Shown here one piece after another: positions 1 to 11,684 of a stretch of DNA of 64,000 nt. The notes under the pieces were generated by a model that saw only the letters and a list, made by a program, of their open reading frames with translations, was not told the DNA's origin and ran no database searches. A program made the translations under genes and the position numbers. This DNA is from Volvox africanus (lineage: Eukaryota > Chlorophyta > Chlorophyceae > Chlamydomonadales > Volvocaceae): contig BSDZ01000080.1 in NCBI GenBank assembly GCA_030268105.1, forward strand, positions 434,001 through 498,000, written 5' to 3'. Every line of letters starts with the position of its first letter. The stretch's first letter is position 1.

Positions 1-639
1 CAACTTGTGATGTACGGCACCACGCACGCAGCGTTGATATTGAGTTAACTGATACATGCATGCACATGTCCGTTATTTCTTGGAGAGGCATGTGCAAAAG
101 TCTATGTCCGTTTTCACTCCATCCACCATGCATGCCTTGACTGGACTGGGCGTGGTACCTAACTGATAAAACAAGGGTCGCAATTAGCATTACATGCATT
201 ACCGTGCACTGGCTGAGCCCCAAAAGATGCAACCCTACCCCGAGTCCATTCAATTCTCCCCGTTTGGCATAACTCCTTGCCCATGCGCAGACTCACCCAC
301 CCGCACAGAGCCCTCAGAACACGGGCGGCAGAGGCAACATCGACCGGCCGTCAGGCCTGTGCATGGGCATGGGCACTGCACAGCAATGTGCCCGGGCGCA
401 CAGCAGTCATCCGTCGTAATTCCCAAACATGGCGTATTTGGATAGAGCGCAGCGGAGAAGAGGGGGATTACGGGACAAAACACGGTGTTAAGGAGGAAGC
501 TAGTCAGGTTGTTATATTAGGCACGTAGATGAAGTAGGAGAAGACACGCCAAGGAGAAGACATATCAACGACTGGCGAGAACATAAGGTAAAGGGTAACC
601 CCCAGTCGCTTTTCCTTCCCCTTTGCACTTCCGGCCCAA

Positions 640-860
640 ATGGTCAACGGTTGACGGCTCTCCTTTCTTGATGTAGCGCACCGTGACACCCTCAAGTGGG
701 GTCAGCTGCCGCGGTGATAGCAGCGCCAATGCCATACTGCTCCCAGCACTGTCTAGCACCGCCAGCTCTTCAGCTTGAGCCAATAAGTCATCCTCAATGA
801 GATTGCGCTGAGGTAAGGCACAAAATGTATGAATAGCTCCTGAGCGGACGTACCAACCTC
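640..860 (-). other. Isolated exon-like segment, possibly retroelement debris
   Basis: On the minus strand an open frame follows a plausible 3' splice site (pyrimidine-rich CCTTACCTCAG near 817). It encodes a non-repetitive stretch beginning RNLIEDDLLAQAEEL and ending near STVDHLGRKCKGEG. The pattern 'GVT...GEPSTVDHL' faintly recalls the end of a LINE-type endonuclease domain, where STIDY motifs occur. That likeness is weak and only an inference. No partner exons were found on either side. Confidence 0.2.
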
Positions 861-1017
861 CTATAGCACAGCACAACAGAGCACAGTACGGTGTGTATGC
901 CCCATTCTAAGCACCCAACACGAAACACGGACTCTTTCAGCTCTTACTATTGCTACATTTTTTATGTTTGGTCTTATTTGTAACAATCAAATTGATTATG
1001 GAATAAACGGCTCTTTG

Positions 1018-1080
1018 TCTTTGCTGTTACTGCTTCTGCTATTGCTTCTGCTACTGCTACTGCTGCTGCTACTGCTGGTG
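1018..1080 (+). repeat. TGCTAY-type trinucleotide repeat
   Basis: Degenerate tandem TGCTGT/TGCTTC/TGCTAC units. Similar TGCTAC-type runs recur near 4081 and 5260, so this is a common simple-repeat class in this DNA. Confidence 0.8.
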
Positions 1081-2777
1081 ATTGGTGAGATTAGTAAGAA
1101 TCTCAAAAACGGGTGAGCCGTGTCGTGCAAAACCGAGTGAGCAACTGAAACAAGTGGTCGAGAAGGAGGGCAAAATTGTAAGACGGAAAGACATGTTGCA
1201 CAAGGGGTATCAAACGAACGGAAAAAATGCTAGGTACTGGTATAGAGGAACGCAGAAAAGAAAGTCGGACAAAGGCGAGCAAGGAAGGAAGAGAAGCTAA
1301 GAGCTAGCTTCTAGCTAGCTAAAAACCCAGGAGCAAAAGACAAGGCACGACGCGTTTCGGCCTTGCCAAGGCCTCATCAGGTGGCTTTAGCTGCAAAAGT
1401 TCTAGAGAAAAAGCAACCCCTCTAACCCAACGCCTTTGAAAGCCTCTAAGAATGTCCGAAGGAGCTTACATGTTTGTCTTCAGTGGAGTGAAGTTGTTTA
1501 TCGCACGGATCGGTCCGTTTAGGTTGGCATCAGACTGCACGACGAATGGCGATTGGAAAATCTCAGGTTTAATCAGCCACGTCTAGTAGTACAGAACAAA
1601 AAAATGGCAGAGCATAGTGGCGTGGATTCAATTATATGCGCGATGTAAAACAGAAGATGGAAGTGGTACAGTGCAGAATGAAAACACAATGTGCTTTTCC
1701 GCTGAACCATTAGAGCTGCGTTCGCCTTGTTTCATACGGTGCAGTGAGTAAATCAAAGTGTTTGTGTGTGACCGACATACTGGTTTGTGAGCGCATTTCT
1801 GAAATCTTACGTGTGAACTCGGTGCTGGGGTTCATTGTTGGTGCAAAATTTAGATGCGCGGCGCTCAACAAATGGATGTCGCAGACGATCTGGTCGATCT
1901 AAAACTGCGAGACATTTAAAAATTGATGCTCACAAAATATTAAGATCAGATGACGCAATTAAAGGACTAAAGAGCAACAATAAGCAGAGCCGAGGCGCAG
2001 CGGTGTCAGGTATTGATGCGGCTCTTTTGGGTGCGTGAGGACAGCATCGCGCATAAGGAGGCGGTATCACATCATTACACGTCAATAGTTTTGGGGGTGA
2101 CAACAATAAAGTATTATATCTTGAGAGCGTTCACAGATTTGTCCTGAAGAGGCTTCTTGGAAGCCTGAGGTAAAACTTTACGTGGGGACCAGGTGGTGGC
2201 GCCGCCCGTTAATGGGTTAACCGATGGTGTCGTTAAGTTATTTTAGCAGCCCAACGAATTGATAATAATGAAGGCGGAGTGATCTGCGAGGGATTATAAA
2301 TCCGTTCGTGGCTTGGATGGTGGCGGGCTGTAGCGTGGTAACCCGATCGGGGAGGAAGTAATAGGCTTACCTTTAGTGGTCCAAGGCCGTGGGATCAGAA
2401 CTCGGAAAGATATATTTTTTGTTTCGGAAACCCTTACTATTTAACTGCAGTTTGCATGTACGGGAGACTGAGTTTCGGAGGATATTTTTTGGTGCAGAGC
2501 TGGGAAAATTTCCACGGACTAATTATTTTCATGTTTGGGATAAATATATTTGAAAGGAATGGAAAATTTATTCTGGACGGGACTAAAACGTTCTGGGCAA
2601 GGGATTTGTTGCATGGATGTACAATTTACGAAAAAATACAAGAAGCGAACATCATTTTGACACATATGTTGTGAAACTCGCGTCGCAACAGTTGAGAAAA
2701 GGTCCAGTTCAGCACAATTCTGGACAAGCGAGCTGCCACTATGCCTCAAGTCACAAAGACACACCAAAGTCTGGGTG

Positions 2778-2782
2778 AGTAA
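2778..2782. repeat. Target-site duplication AGTAA, left copy
   Basis: AGTAA directly abuts the first TGTTGTACC of the solo LTR and is repeated at 3846-3850 directly after its terminal ACAACA. Confidence 0.75.
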
Positions 2783-3845
2783 TGTTGTACCTCTCCTTCG
2801 TGTTTGCTCATAAGTATCTGCGCGTCTGAAGGCTTTCGACACCGATGCGCGAGCACTTGCAAGTACAGCAAGACAAGCGCGAGCAAACAGAGACAGCGGA
2901 AGACTTCAAACAAGAAGAGATATAACTTACAGTCTTACAGATCGAAGCGGTGCAATGGACGTAATCACCGTCAGCGCCGGAAACAAGCAATCATCACGCG
3001 GCGGTGAATAGTGTTGTACCTCTCGTTCACGTTTGCTCATAAGTATCTGCACGTCTGGAGACTTTCGACACCGATGCGCGAGCACTTGCAAGTACAGCAA
3101 GGCAAGCGAGAGCAAACAGAGACAGCGGAAGACTTCAAGACGAAGAGAGATATAACTTACAGTCTTACAGATCGGAACGATGCAATGGACGAAATCACCG
3201 TCAGCTCCGGAAGCAAGCAATCATCACGCGGAGGTGATTAGCGAAGTTCAGGCTTAGCTCGGGCTAAGTAGAATAGCGTATAGCAATAGTAATATAGAAC
3301 ACGCGAGTGTTCTCTGGTATCAAATGTCTTGTCTTGCTTAGCCGTCCTTGCATCTGTTATACTTGCAGTATTGCAATGCCGTACGATTCACATTAGGAGG
3401 CCGATCCTAGATGTGACAATCCTACTGCGTATAGGCGATGTCTACGCATAACAACGTATAAGCCTTTCCGGCATTCGCATGATGCAAGGGTCCGGATAAC
3501 GATATCCGGTTGCAGGGCATGTGTCGCAACGAGTGCGGCGCTCTCAACGTGTGCTGTAATGAAGTAATATTATATCAAATAATATGACTTATCGTTTCGG
3601 AGCACGAGCATAATGCGCACTTCAATGATTTGGGATTTCATGCATGCTAGGCGGATTTGCCATGATGCGATGTCACGATGGATAATGGTGTCATGCCAAA
3701 TGCATATATAAATGTATGCGAATACATCTATATCATGCAGGTTCATTCATATGCAATAGTCATTCATGCGTTCATCAAGATAACACTTCGCCTCGTAGGG
3801 TCGCATCAATCTACGCATCGGCGGGAAACAAACCGTAGCACAACA
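2783..3845 (-). mobile_element. Gypsy-type solo LTR with internal tandem duplication
   Basis: This is a diverged relative of the 824-bp LTRs of the complete gypsy element in this window and lies in the same orientation. Read on the plus strand it begins TGTTGTACC and ends CACAACA, like those LTRs. No internal region is present, which is the usual footprint of LTR-LTR recombination. It is about 240 bp longer than the intact LTRs because the first 229 bp (2783-3011) are repeated as 3012-3240. The two copies differ at several positions, so the duplication is not fresh. Target duplications AGTAA flank the whole unit, so the duplication belongs to the element and was not a later second insertion. 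Confidence 0.85.
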
Positions 3846-3850
3846 AGTAA
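3846..3850. repeat. Target-site duplication AGTAA, right copy
   Basis: It directly follows the LTR terminus CACAACA and matches 2778-2782. Confidence 0.75.
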
Positions 3851-4080
3851 TAGATGTTACAGACAGCTAAAGAAGCATTTCATCTTCGGGAAACATATAG
3901 CGACTTGGCGATAAGGTCGTACATAAGACCCTTCGCATTCGCAATCCAGACGCAATTCTGTCCTGACAAAGCGTCTAACTAACAAAAACTAATTAAGACA
4001 GAATAAGATGGAAGAAGTCTGACCGAATATCATAACACCATATTGTTACATTTTGTTAAACACGAGCAATTATTAATTGG

Positions 4081-4176
4081 CCCTGCTGCTGCTGCTGCTG
4101 ATATTGATACGGGTACTGGTACGGGTACGGGTACTGGTACGGGTACTGGTACGGGTACTGGTACTGGTACTGGTGC
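4081..4176 (+). repeat. GCT run followed by GGTACK minisatellite
   Basis: Five GCT units are followed by alternating GGTACG/GGTACT hexamers. Confidence 0.85.
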
Positions 4177-4771
4177 TACATAGTGCATGACTTAGAGGTC
4201 CTCAAAAGCAAAAGTAGTGAGGTCAGGCGGCGACGTTTGACGAATGTTATTTGACGCTTCAATCTTTGACTCAGTCCGTGTCTATATTTTAAGTTAAAAT
4301 TCGAATCGAACATTCAGTGACAAAGAGTATCCATGATTGCAGGGGCGCTGGCCCGTTGTTGGCCTACTGGCAGTCAACGACAACCTGACTGCAGTCCAAT
4401 GGGCATTAAAGCACGTGGGCCTCAGCAAGAGACAGATGAAGCTACAGCAGATTTGAGTAGGTGTATTACATGGTCGGTAATGATGTTTATTTTGTTGTCG
4501 ATTGGAATGGTAGGCCATCGCTTACTTGTGTGTGGTTAGTCGGACGGAGGTTAAGCTAGTTGGACGGACCATGTGTATGTATGTTGTCAAGATTACACAT
4601 CGGCTGCCTGTGTTTTCTGCATTTTTATCTCTTCTGCTCTGTGTGGTCAGCAGGAGATGTCGGAAATGTAGCCGGACATACATGTTAATTGGAACCTAGA
4701 TCTGTTGTTGATTATTGCTACATACATGCATGTACTACCTTGATGATTGTCTTCTGATGAGCTATGTATTG

Positions 4772-4853
4772 AGAACCTCATACAGTTCCGGCCTATGGAG
4801 CTCACCTACATCTAGGAACACGCAATATGACACAAAAATATGTATGAGGTTCT
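4772..4853. repeat. 12-bp inverted repeat
   Basis: AGAACCTCATAC at 4772-4783 is exactly complementary to GTATGAGGTTCT at 4842-4853, with a 58-bp loop. It could be a hairpin or a small inverted-repeat element. No target duplication was found. Confidence 0.6.
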
Positions 4854-5498
4854 AGTGAATAGAGTGCTACAAAGATTACCCTAAGAATACACTTTCTTAG
4901 TAATCTCAGCCAAGATTAGTGTAGATTGCTGATCGTATAATGATTTTTACTCTCAAAATACTAAGGTTAGGAAACTAGATAGAGAAAGTTAGCTTCAGAA
5001 TGATAATGAACTTAAAGAAAGGGATTCTTGGCATTCCCAGTACAGAACAATAAAGAAGGGTGTCTTCTTAGCAAGGCTTCTAGTTTTAGAACATTTACAA
5101 ATGTAAACGAATTGCCAGCTTAAGAATAGTTTAAAGAACGTATCAACGTTAAGATTGTAAAGGGTAGCCAAGAGAACGTTCTAAGAGCGTTCCTTAAGGT
5201 GAATACCTTCAGTTTTTATATGGCTTTAAAATGCCTCAGTACTGGTATTTTTTGGTAGGGTGCTACTGCTACTGCTACAACTGCTACTGCTACCGCTACT
5301 ACCCGCGTTCAGCTACACCGAAGCTAGTCACCATCCTGGTGTGTAGCAGCATCAGGACATGTATATGCGGGTGTGTTCATTCATAAACCCCACCATTGAG
5401 AGTACAATAATAACGCCGAGTAATGCCGCACAGCTCCCTTACTGGGTTGTTCATTCCTCCCTTTTCCCTGGCTTCATGCAGGCAGATCTACAGGGCCC

Positions 5499-5503
5499 TC
5501 GCG
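5499..5503. repeat. Target-site duplication TCGCG, left copy
   Basis: TCGCG abuts the outer end of the LTR at 5504 and is repeated at 12975-12979. Confidence 0.9.
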
Positions 5504-6327
5504 TGTTGTACCTCTCGTTCGCGTTTGCTCATGAGTATCTGCACGTCTGGAGACTATCGACACCGATGCGCGAGCACTTGCAAGTACAGCAAGGCAAGCG
5601 AGAGCAAACAGAGACAGCGGAAGACTTCAAGACGAAGAGAGATATAACTTACGGTCTTACAGGTCGGAATGATGCAATGGAAGAAATCGCCGTCAGCGCC
5701 GGAAGCAAGCAATCATCACGCGGCGGTGATTAGCGAAGTTCAGGCTTAGCTCGGGCTAAGTAGAGTATCGTATAGTAATAGTAATGTAGAACACACAAGT
5801 GTTCTCCGGTATCGAATGTCTTATCTTGCTTAGCCGTCCTCGCATCTGTTATACTCGCAGCATCGCAATGCCGTACGATTCACATCAGGAGGCCGATCCT
5901 AGATGTGACAACCCTACTGCGTCTAGGCGATGTCTACGCATAACAACGTGTAAGCCTTTCCGGCATTCGCATGATGCAAGGGTCCGGATAACGATATCCG
6001 GTTGCAGGGCATGCATCGCGACGAGTGCGGCGCTCTCAACGTGTGCTTTAATGAAGTAATGTTATATCAGATAATATTACTTACCGTTTCGTAGCACGAG
6101 CATAATGCGCACTTCGATGATTCGGGCTTTTATGCATGCTAGGCGGATTTGCCATGATGCGATGTCGCGATGGATAATGACAACATGCCAGGTGCATATA
6201 TAAATGTATGCGAATACATTTATATCATGCAGATTCATTCATATGTAATGCGTTCATCACAAAAGCACTTCGACTCATAGGATCGCGTCGACCTACGCGT
6301 CGACGGGAAATGAACCGTAGCACAACA
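5504..6327 (-). repeat. 3' LTR of the gypsy element
   Basis: 824 bp. In element orientation it begins TGTTGTGCTACGG and ends GAGGTACAACA, so it has standard TG...CA ends. It reads as identical to 12151-12974. Confidence 0.95.
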
Positions 6328-6342
6328 ATTATCCCCCCTCCC
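6328..6342 (-). promoter_or_regulatory. Polypurine tract of the gypsy element
   Basis: In element orientation GGGAGGGGGGATAAT lies immediately upstream of the 3' LTR. That is the expected position for the plus-strand DNA primer. Confidence 0.85.
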
Positions 6343-6386
6343 GTATGCAGCGTCCTCGCTGCATCATACAGCATCGACTGCAGGGG

Positions 6387-9300
6387 TCATTGGGCTTGTG
6401 TGGCACGTTTGCGGGCTTCTTCGAGCAGGGGTTTCATGTCCTGTGAGAAGTTGCGTGCCGGTTCCCATGAGTTGTGCTCGTCGGTATACCCTGTCCACTT
6501 AACCAAGTACTCGTGTACTGTTCGCTTACGTCGGTGTCGGCCCACACGACGCGCGCGATAATCTAACACCCGTTCCACATCGTAAAACTTCTGTTTACCA
6601 GCGATCCAGGTCTCGGGAACTGGTTCGATCGCTGCGGGGGCGTTAGCAGGCTCAGGGACGGGTTCCGTACCACGATACGGACGAACAAGCGATACGTGAA
6701 ACGTGGGGTGAATGGTCATATCAGCGGGCAATGCAAGCTCCACAGCCACATTCCCAACCATGCGCATGACAGGATACGGACCAATCCAGCGGGGTAAGAG
6801 TTTTCGGGATCCGTCGGCCAAGGAACGCAAGTTCTTGGTGCTTAGCAGCACGAGTTGCCCTTCCGAAAACGTCACATCCTGCTTGGATTTGTTGTAGTAT
6901 TCTGTCGTTCGTTGCTGCGCCGCGTCCAAACACGACTTCGCGTCTGTGATTCGGGACATAAAAGACTTGGCAAAAAGTTTAGCAGCAGGCACGTTCACTT
7001 CCAACTCACGCCACACGGGTAGCGCGGGATGAAACCCGTAGTTAAGAAAGAACGGACTTTTGCCTGTAGAGCGGTTAACAGCATTGTTAAGCGCGAATTC
7101 TGCCGCAGTCAAATACGTATCCCAAACGAGTGGTGTGCGACCAGCATAATTGCGCAACATATCACCCAACGTGCGGTTTGTGCGTTCGGTTTGACCATCA
7201 GTCTGCGGGTGATACGCCGTGCTCAGGTTGACGCGCATGCCAACTAGTTTGCAGAGCGCTTCCCAAAACTTAGACGTGAACTGTCCACCGTGGTCCGAGA
7301 TCACATTTTTGGGAATCCCGTGTAACCGAACCACATTATCGAAAAACAAACGTGCGGTTTGCTCAGCCGTGCAGGATGATGTGCATGGTGCTAGGTGAAC
7401 CATCTTAGTCAGACGATCGACCATTACGAACACCGCATCGTATCCCCCCTCAGTTTTGGGCAGCGAGACTACGAAGTCCATGGAAACACTTTCCCAAGGC
7501 GCATCCGGGACAGGCAACGGTTGCAACAACCCATGGCCCTTACCGGACAAAGCCTTATTGCGCTGGCACAGACTGCATGTCTGTACGAAGTTCGCCGCAT
7601 CCTTAGCCAAACGAGGCCACCAAAAGGAACGTTGCACCAAGTCGATCAATCGCTTGCTACCAGGGTGTCCTGCTAACGGGTCCTCGTGGAACCGCGCAAG
7701 GATGTCGTAGCGTAGCGTGTCGTCGTTCGGAACGACGATTTGCGTAGCTGCACCCTCCGTCCGTAGCCAAAGGCCATTCTGCTTGCGAAGGTTTTCTACA
7801 TTAGCCGGGTCCGCGAACCAGGCGTCTGCGTTGTAGGCAACCTTCAACCGCTCCGCGAGGTCCGTCGCGATCGGTACCTCCTCGCTACGCGGCCGCACGA
7901 CGGGCGCTGCCAAAATTGCAGCGTGTAGCGACGGATGTCGACTGAGAGCATCGGCAATATTCAATTTACCAGAAATATACTCCCAGGTGCAGTTGAACCT
8001 AGCTAGATATTCCATCCACCTAGCTTGACGGCGGTTCAACGTCGGAACGCTTTGCAAAAACGTTAGGGGCTTATGGTCAGTCTTTAAAGTAAACGGGCGT
8101 CCCTCGAGGTAACAGCGCCATTCCTTTAAAGCATGTAGCACGGCCAGAAGCTCCTGTTCCCCGGTGGTGTAGCGAATCTCCGCACCAGAAAACTTCTTAC
8201 TCGTGAAGGCGATCGGTCGCCCTTCCTGTAACAATACAGCGCCGCTTCCAAATATTGAGGCATCAGACACTACCTCAACACGAAATGGCAACGAGTAATC
8301 AGGGAATGCGAGGGTGACATCTTCGGCAACGATTCGTTTGAGCTCTTCGAATGCCCGCTGGCATTGCGACGTCCACGACTCGAGCGAAACGAAAACGCCT
8401 TTGCGAGTTAAGTTAGTAAGCGGGGCCGCAATGATGGAATATTTTTCAATGAACTTTCGGAAATAATTGGTCAAGCCAAGGAACTTACGCAGTTCCGTGA
8501 GGTTCTGAGGCGCGGGCCAATCGCGAACCACGGCGACCTTCCGCGGGTCCATCTTCACACCGGTGGCCGACACAATGTGGCCCAAATATTCCACCTGAGG
8601 CTGCGCCCAAAAGCATTTGGCGCGTTTAGCAAACAATTGCTCCCGCCTCATAACGTCGAGCACGAGCCGAAGATGCTCCAAGTGCTCCTCGCGCGTCTTA
8701 GAATATACCAAGATGTCATCCAGGTAGCAAACAACGAACCTGTCGATAAACGGCCTAAACATTCGGTCCATAACCGCCTGAAACGTCGCAGGGGCATTAG
8801 TCAAACCAAACGATAGGACCGTATACTCAAAGTGACCGAAGGGCGTCCGAAAAGCGGTTTTCGGGATATCAGAGGCAGCGATGCGAATCTGATTGTAGCC
8901 CTGTTGTAAGTCAATTGAGGAAAAATAAGCCGAGCCCTTCAGCTTATCCAACAGGTCGTCAACGCGTGGCAAAGGGTAGCGATTTTTCACCGTATTCGCA
9001 TTTAACCCCCGGTAATCAATGCACATGCGCAAGGTCCCATCCTTCTTACCGACAAACAAAATCGGTGCAGAATACGGGGATGTGCTGGGGCGTATCATAC
9101 CCTTCGCGAGCAAATCCGTCACCTGGCGCTTCACCTCGTCCAGCTCCAATGGACTCAACCTGTACATTGGCCGGGCCGTAGGCTGCGCTCCAGGCATGAG
9201 AGGGATTGTGTGATCAACAGGACGCATAGGTGGTAGGCCAGGGATATCTTTGAAGACGTCCTCATACTGCGACAGTAGGGCCTCAACCTCAGGATCCGCA

Positions 9301-10448
9301 GAAATCTGCGCGGTGGTGACACAACAGCTCACCCGCGGCCTTAAAAGCAGTCCGTGGGCACCCTTCCGTAACAAACGGACGGCCTCCTTACGCCCGACTA
9401 GCTCTGGTTCGATTCGCGCGGCCATTGCGGTCACAGCGAAATTAACCATAGGCACCGCCTCAGTTTCGCCCTCCTTTGGTGTGACATGTTCGAACGACAG
9501 GAAAGGTACCTTAATCGACAGAGTACCCTTGCACATATGCAGGGTTGCGGTCTCCATGTCGATGCGCGCGCGGTACTGTCGTAATGTCGACGACCCCATT
9601 ATGTACGGTGCAGTCTCTGCTAAGCCCTGCAGCACGTACGGCCGGGTCACAACACGCAAAGGGCCTAACGATAGGCTAAGGGTAATCCTGCCCACGATGG
9701 GATGCTTACCCCCGTCAGCAAGGGTAACCTGTGGACAATCAGACGACTCTGGGGACAACCCCAGCGCATTCACCTCTGCGACAGAGATGAAGTCGTCACT
9801 GGCACCGGTGTCGACAAGTGCCTTCAGAGTACGGCCATTCAAACCGATCTGAACCACAGGGACACGGTTATCTACGAGCGACTGCCCAGCAGACAACGTC
9901 AGTGCACTTAAGGCGGGTCCGTAACCAACGGCACCCCCATCAGGAGCTTCGTACCAAACGTCAACCGAGTAGGATAGGTGTGGCCACGGAGCCAACGTAC
10001 CCTCCCGATCCACACCATTAAACAAAACGGTGCCCGGCTCGAACCGGTGGACATGCCGCATACCCCTTAACGATGCCTCTGCCTTGCGCCGACAGAAAGC
10101 GGGGAGTAAAATACATGCGGCAGTATCTGGATATTGACGCCTACATCTCCTGTATATGGCCAACTGTTCCGACATCTCACGCAGAGACGAGGGGATGAAC
10201 AAAACCACGTGGTTAGACAGATCGATAGACGACAGGGGACGGCGAGGTGTAAACAAATTACACAACGGGTCGAAGCAGAGAAGTCCCGTGCGTCCGTCAA
10301 GCGTGATGCGTCGCGCAATGACTCGCTCGATGTGTCCAAGTACACAAGGCAACAATGCCTTAACGGCTGGCCGTAAGGATGACCACCGACCACGCGTTAG
10401 TTCAGAAATCCCAGGTGGTGCCCCCTCCGCAGGAACCCGGGCAAGCCC
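6387..10448 (-). CDS. pol: Gypsy Pol: PR-RT-RNaseH-IN-chromodomain
   Basis: The frame is open from the codon after the gag UAG to a stop at 6387, about 1353 aa. Residue numbers below count from the TTG at 10355. Seen: aspartic protease VDTGAS (181-186); reverse transcriptase YLDD (544-547); RNase H with DAS (698-700) and TDHKPL (759-764); integrase zinc domain H890/H897/C927/C930; integrase acidic triad D960, D1021 and E1057 with D-X35-E spacing; C-terminal chromodomain about 1257-1310 ([19 protein letters not shown]). All key catalytic residues are present. There is no ATG near the start and the frame is the same as gag, so expression as a Gag-Pol fusion by UAG readthrough is the simplest reading (inference). 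Confidence 0.95.
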   Translation of the reverse strand, partial: GLARVPAEGAPPGISELTRGRWSSLRPAVKALLPCVLGHIERVIARRITLDGRTGLLCFDPLCNLFTPRRPLSSIDLSNHVVLFIPSSLREMSEQLAIYRRCRRQYPDTAACILLPAFCRRKAEASLRGMRHVHRFEPGTVLFNGVDREGTLAPWPHLSYSVDVWYEAPDGGAVGYGPALSALTLSAGQSLVDNRVPVVQIGLNGRTLKALVDTGASDDFISVAEVNALGLSPESSDCPQVTLADGGKHPIVGRITLSLSLGPLRVVTRPYVLQGLAETAPYIMGSSTLRQYRARIDMETATLHMCKGTLSIKVPFLSFEHVTPKEGETEAVPMVNFAVTAMAARIEPELVGRKEAVRLLRKGAHGLLLRPRVSCCVTTAQISADPEVEALLSQYEDVFKDIPGLPPMRPVDHTIPLMPGAQPTARPMYRLSPLELDEVKRQVTDLLAKGMIRPSTSPYSAPILFVGKKDGTLRMCIDYRGLNANTVKNRYPLPRVDDLLDKLKGSAYFSSIDLQQGYNQIRIAASDIPKTAFRTPFGHFEYTVLSFGLTNAPATFQAVMDRMFRPFIDRFVVCYLDDILVYSKTREEHLEHLRLVLDVMRREQLFAKRAKCFWAQPQVEYLGHIVSATGVKMDPRKVAVVRDWPAPQNLTELRKFLGLTNYFRKFIEKYSIIAAPLTNLTRKGVFVSLESWTSQCQRAFEELKRIVAEDVTLAFPDYSLPFRVEVVSDASIFGSGAVLLQEGRPIAFTSKKFSGAEIRYTTGEQELLAVLHALKEWRCYLEGRPFTLKTDHKPLTFLQSVPTLNRRQARWMEYLARFNCTWEYISGKLNIADALSRHPSLHAAILAAPVVRPRSEEVPIATDLAERLKVAYNADAWFADPANVENLRKQNGLWLRTEGAATQIVVPNDDTLRYDILARFHEDPLAGHPGSKRLIDLVQRSFWWPRLAKDAANFVQTCSLCQRNKALSGKGHGLLQPLPVPDAPWESVSMDFVVSLPKTEGGYDAVFVMVDRLTKMVHLAPCTSSCTAEQTARLFFDNVVRLHGIPKNVISDHGGQFTSKFWEALCKLVGMRVNLSTAYHPQTDGQTERTNRTLGDMLRNYAGRTPLVWDTYLTAAEFALNNAVNRSTGKSPFFLNYGFHPALPVWRELEVNVPAAKLFAKSFMSRITDAKSCLDAAQQRTTEYYNKSKQDVTFSEGQLVLLSTKNLRSLADGSRKLLPRWIGPYPVMRMVGNVAVELALPADMTIHPTFHVSLVRPYRGTEPVPEPANAPAAIEPVPETWIAGKQKFYDVERVLDYRARRVGRHRRKRTVHEYLVKWTGYTDEHNSWEPARNFSQDMKPLLEEARKRATQAQ

Positions 10449-10451
10449 CTA
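10449..10451 (-). promoter_or_regulatory. In-frame UAG between gag and pol (candidate readthrough codon)
   Basis: Gag ends ...PQPK, then AAA UAG GGG CUU, and the same frame stays open through all of pol. The frame relation is exact: the gag ATG at 11684 and the pol codons differ by a multiple of three. A UAG followed by G matches the context used for stop-codon readthrough in gammaretroviruses. No sense codon is otherwise lost in the element. Whether a downstream RNA structure helps cannot be judged by eye. Confidence 0.8.
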
Positions 10452-11684
10452 TTTCGGCTGAGGTACAAACGGCGGCATTAGAGGGCAATCCTTCGTAGAA
10501 TGGCTCTCCGCACACCGTAGACAAACGTTGGCCAATTTTCGACGCTCGAATTCGGAACGATTGCAATTCCATTTTGGCATAAATGTGTCGTCCGTACGAG
10601 TACGCTTCGCGTTGGGGTCGGAACGCTGTGCGGCTGCCGACGACGGCGCACCACCACGCTTCCTGTTCCTAGCTGGGTCCGAGCTCGGACCTGCTCCTCC
10701 TGTACCACGGACACCCGAGCTAGCGCCCCCGCGCGCCTTGCGTTGCCCGTTGCTGCGTCGCGTCGCGGCAGTAGGCGTGGGGCGGGTCGCGCCGAGGTCC
10801 TGGTCGAGAGCTACAGCTTCCCCAAGCGGATCCTGCACTTGCACGGCATTTGCACGAGGGGCAGACTTGACTTCTTCCTCGCCGGCAAGAAGTCGTATCT
10901 CCGCGCCCTTAGCAAAAGCGACCAACGCGTCATACGACTTGATCTGCGCTCCAACCAAGTCAGTGGCGCACCATTTAGCCAAAAGTTTCGTTAGGCCTCG
11001 CCTAAACCAAAAGACACGCTCAGATTCGGTGAGGTCAGCAATGGGAGTCACAAGTGCTTCGAAGCGTGACTGGTACGCAGGTACATTTTCATCCCGACGC
11101 ATGTGGTAGCTACCCGCTGCCAAAACGTTACGAGCTTCCACATCGCGTGCTTGAACCTCAGTAGCGAATCGTGCGAGTAAAGCGGCGACTAACTCGTCAA
11201 AAGTATAGCTGCCCCGGGCGTTGGTCCAATTGCGATACCAGTCCTTCGCTGCGCCCTCGAGGGTGTTACCAACGAAGAGACACCTGATACCGTCATTATC
11301 GCCACCATGAACAGCTTGGAGGTACTTTTTAGCGTCACGCACGTACGCACGAGTTGCATCGGCTATGCTATGCCCTGGTGTCTTGTCGGTCAGCGAAATA
11401 TTGAGCCTAGGAACGGGAATCGACAATCTCATCACCTCAGGGATGTCATCATGCCCTCGAGCTTGAGGTAATGGCAGAACCCTTGGTCCAGCAGTGTTGT
11501 CCATATTCATGTTCACTGCTGAATGCGGCACAATTAAGTGAGCAGGGGTCTGAAGGAAAAGGGGCTCTTGAGTGGCTCGCGCGCCAACAGTCTCAAGACC
11601 TCTATCCGGTGCTCTAGCAGCTACAACGAAATCGGGTTGGCTAGCTAGGCTAGTGTGCGGCGTATCGTCGTGTTCCGCCGACAT
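10449..11684 (-). CDS. gag: Gypsy Gag with zinc knuckle
   Basis: 411 aa from ATG at 11684. A central capsid-like region (around residues 90-260, with W-rich segments such as DWYRNW) is followed by a basic, Ser/Gly/Arg-rich segment. Near the C terminus is one zinc knuckle, CLRCAESHSTKDC. Its spacing is CX2CX3HX4C, one residue shorter than the usual CX2CX4HX4C. The protein forms the particle and binds element RNA in this family. The frame is intact and terminates in the UAG that precedes pol. Confidence 0.93.
   Translation of the reverse strand: MSAEHDDTPHTSLASQPDFVVAARAPDRGLETVGARATQEPLFLQTPAHLIVPHSAVNMNMDNTAGPRVLPLPQARGHDDIPEVMRLSIPVPRLNISLTDKTPGHSIADATRAYVRDAKKYLQAVHGGDNDGIRCLFVGNTLEGAAKDWYRNWTNARGSYTFDELVAALLARFATEVQARDVEARNVLAAGSYHMRRDENVPAYQSRFEALVTPIADLTESERVFWFRRGLTKLLAKWCATDLVGAQIKSYDALVAFAKGAEIRLLAGEEEVKSAPRANAVQVQDPLGEAVALDQDLGATRPTPTAATRRSNGQRKARGGASSGVRGTGGAGPSSDPARNRKRGGAPSSAAAQRSDPNAKRTRTDDTFMPKWNCNRSEFERRKLANVCLRCAESHSTKDCPLMPPFVPQPK

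Larger units (their letters stand above)
1..2777. other. Left-edge spacer without a convincing gene
   Basis: I see no open frame with coding character except one short exon-like segment at 565-876 on the minus strand. The stretch holds a TGCTAY-type trinucleotide run near 1018-1080, a near-perfect 15-bp palindrome at 1359-1373 (GGCCTTG/CCAAGGCC), and AT-rich unclassified sequence up to the solo LTR. It may contain old transposon debris, but I cannot name a family. Confidence 0.5.
3851..5498. other. Spacer between solo LTR and complete gypsy element
   Basis: No convincing gene. It contains a GGTACK minisatellite (4100-4176), a 12-bp inverted repeat (4772-4783 with 4842-4853), AT-rich sequence with many TTCTTAG/CTAAGAA words (4860-5220), and a second TGCTAC run (about 5260-5306). 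Confidence 0.5.
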
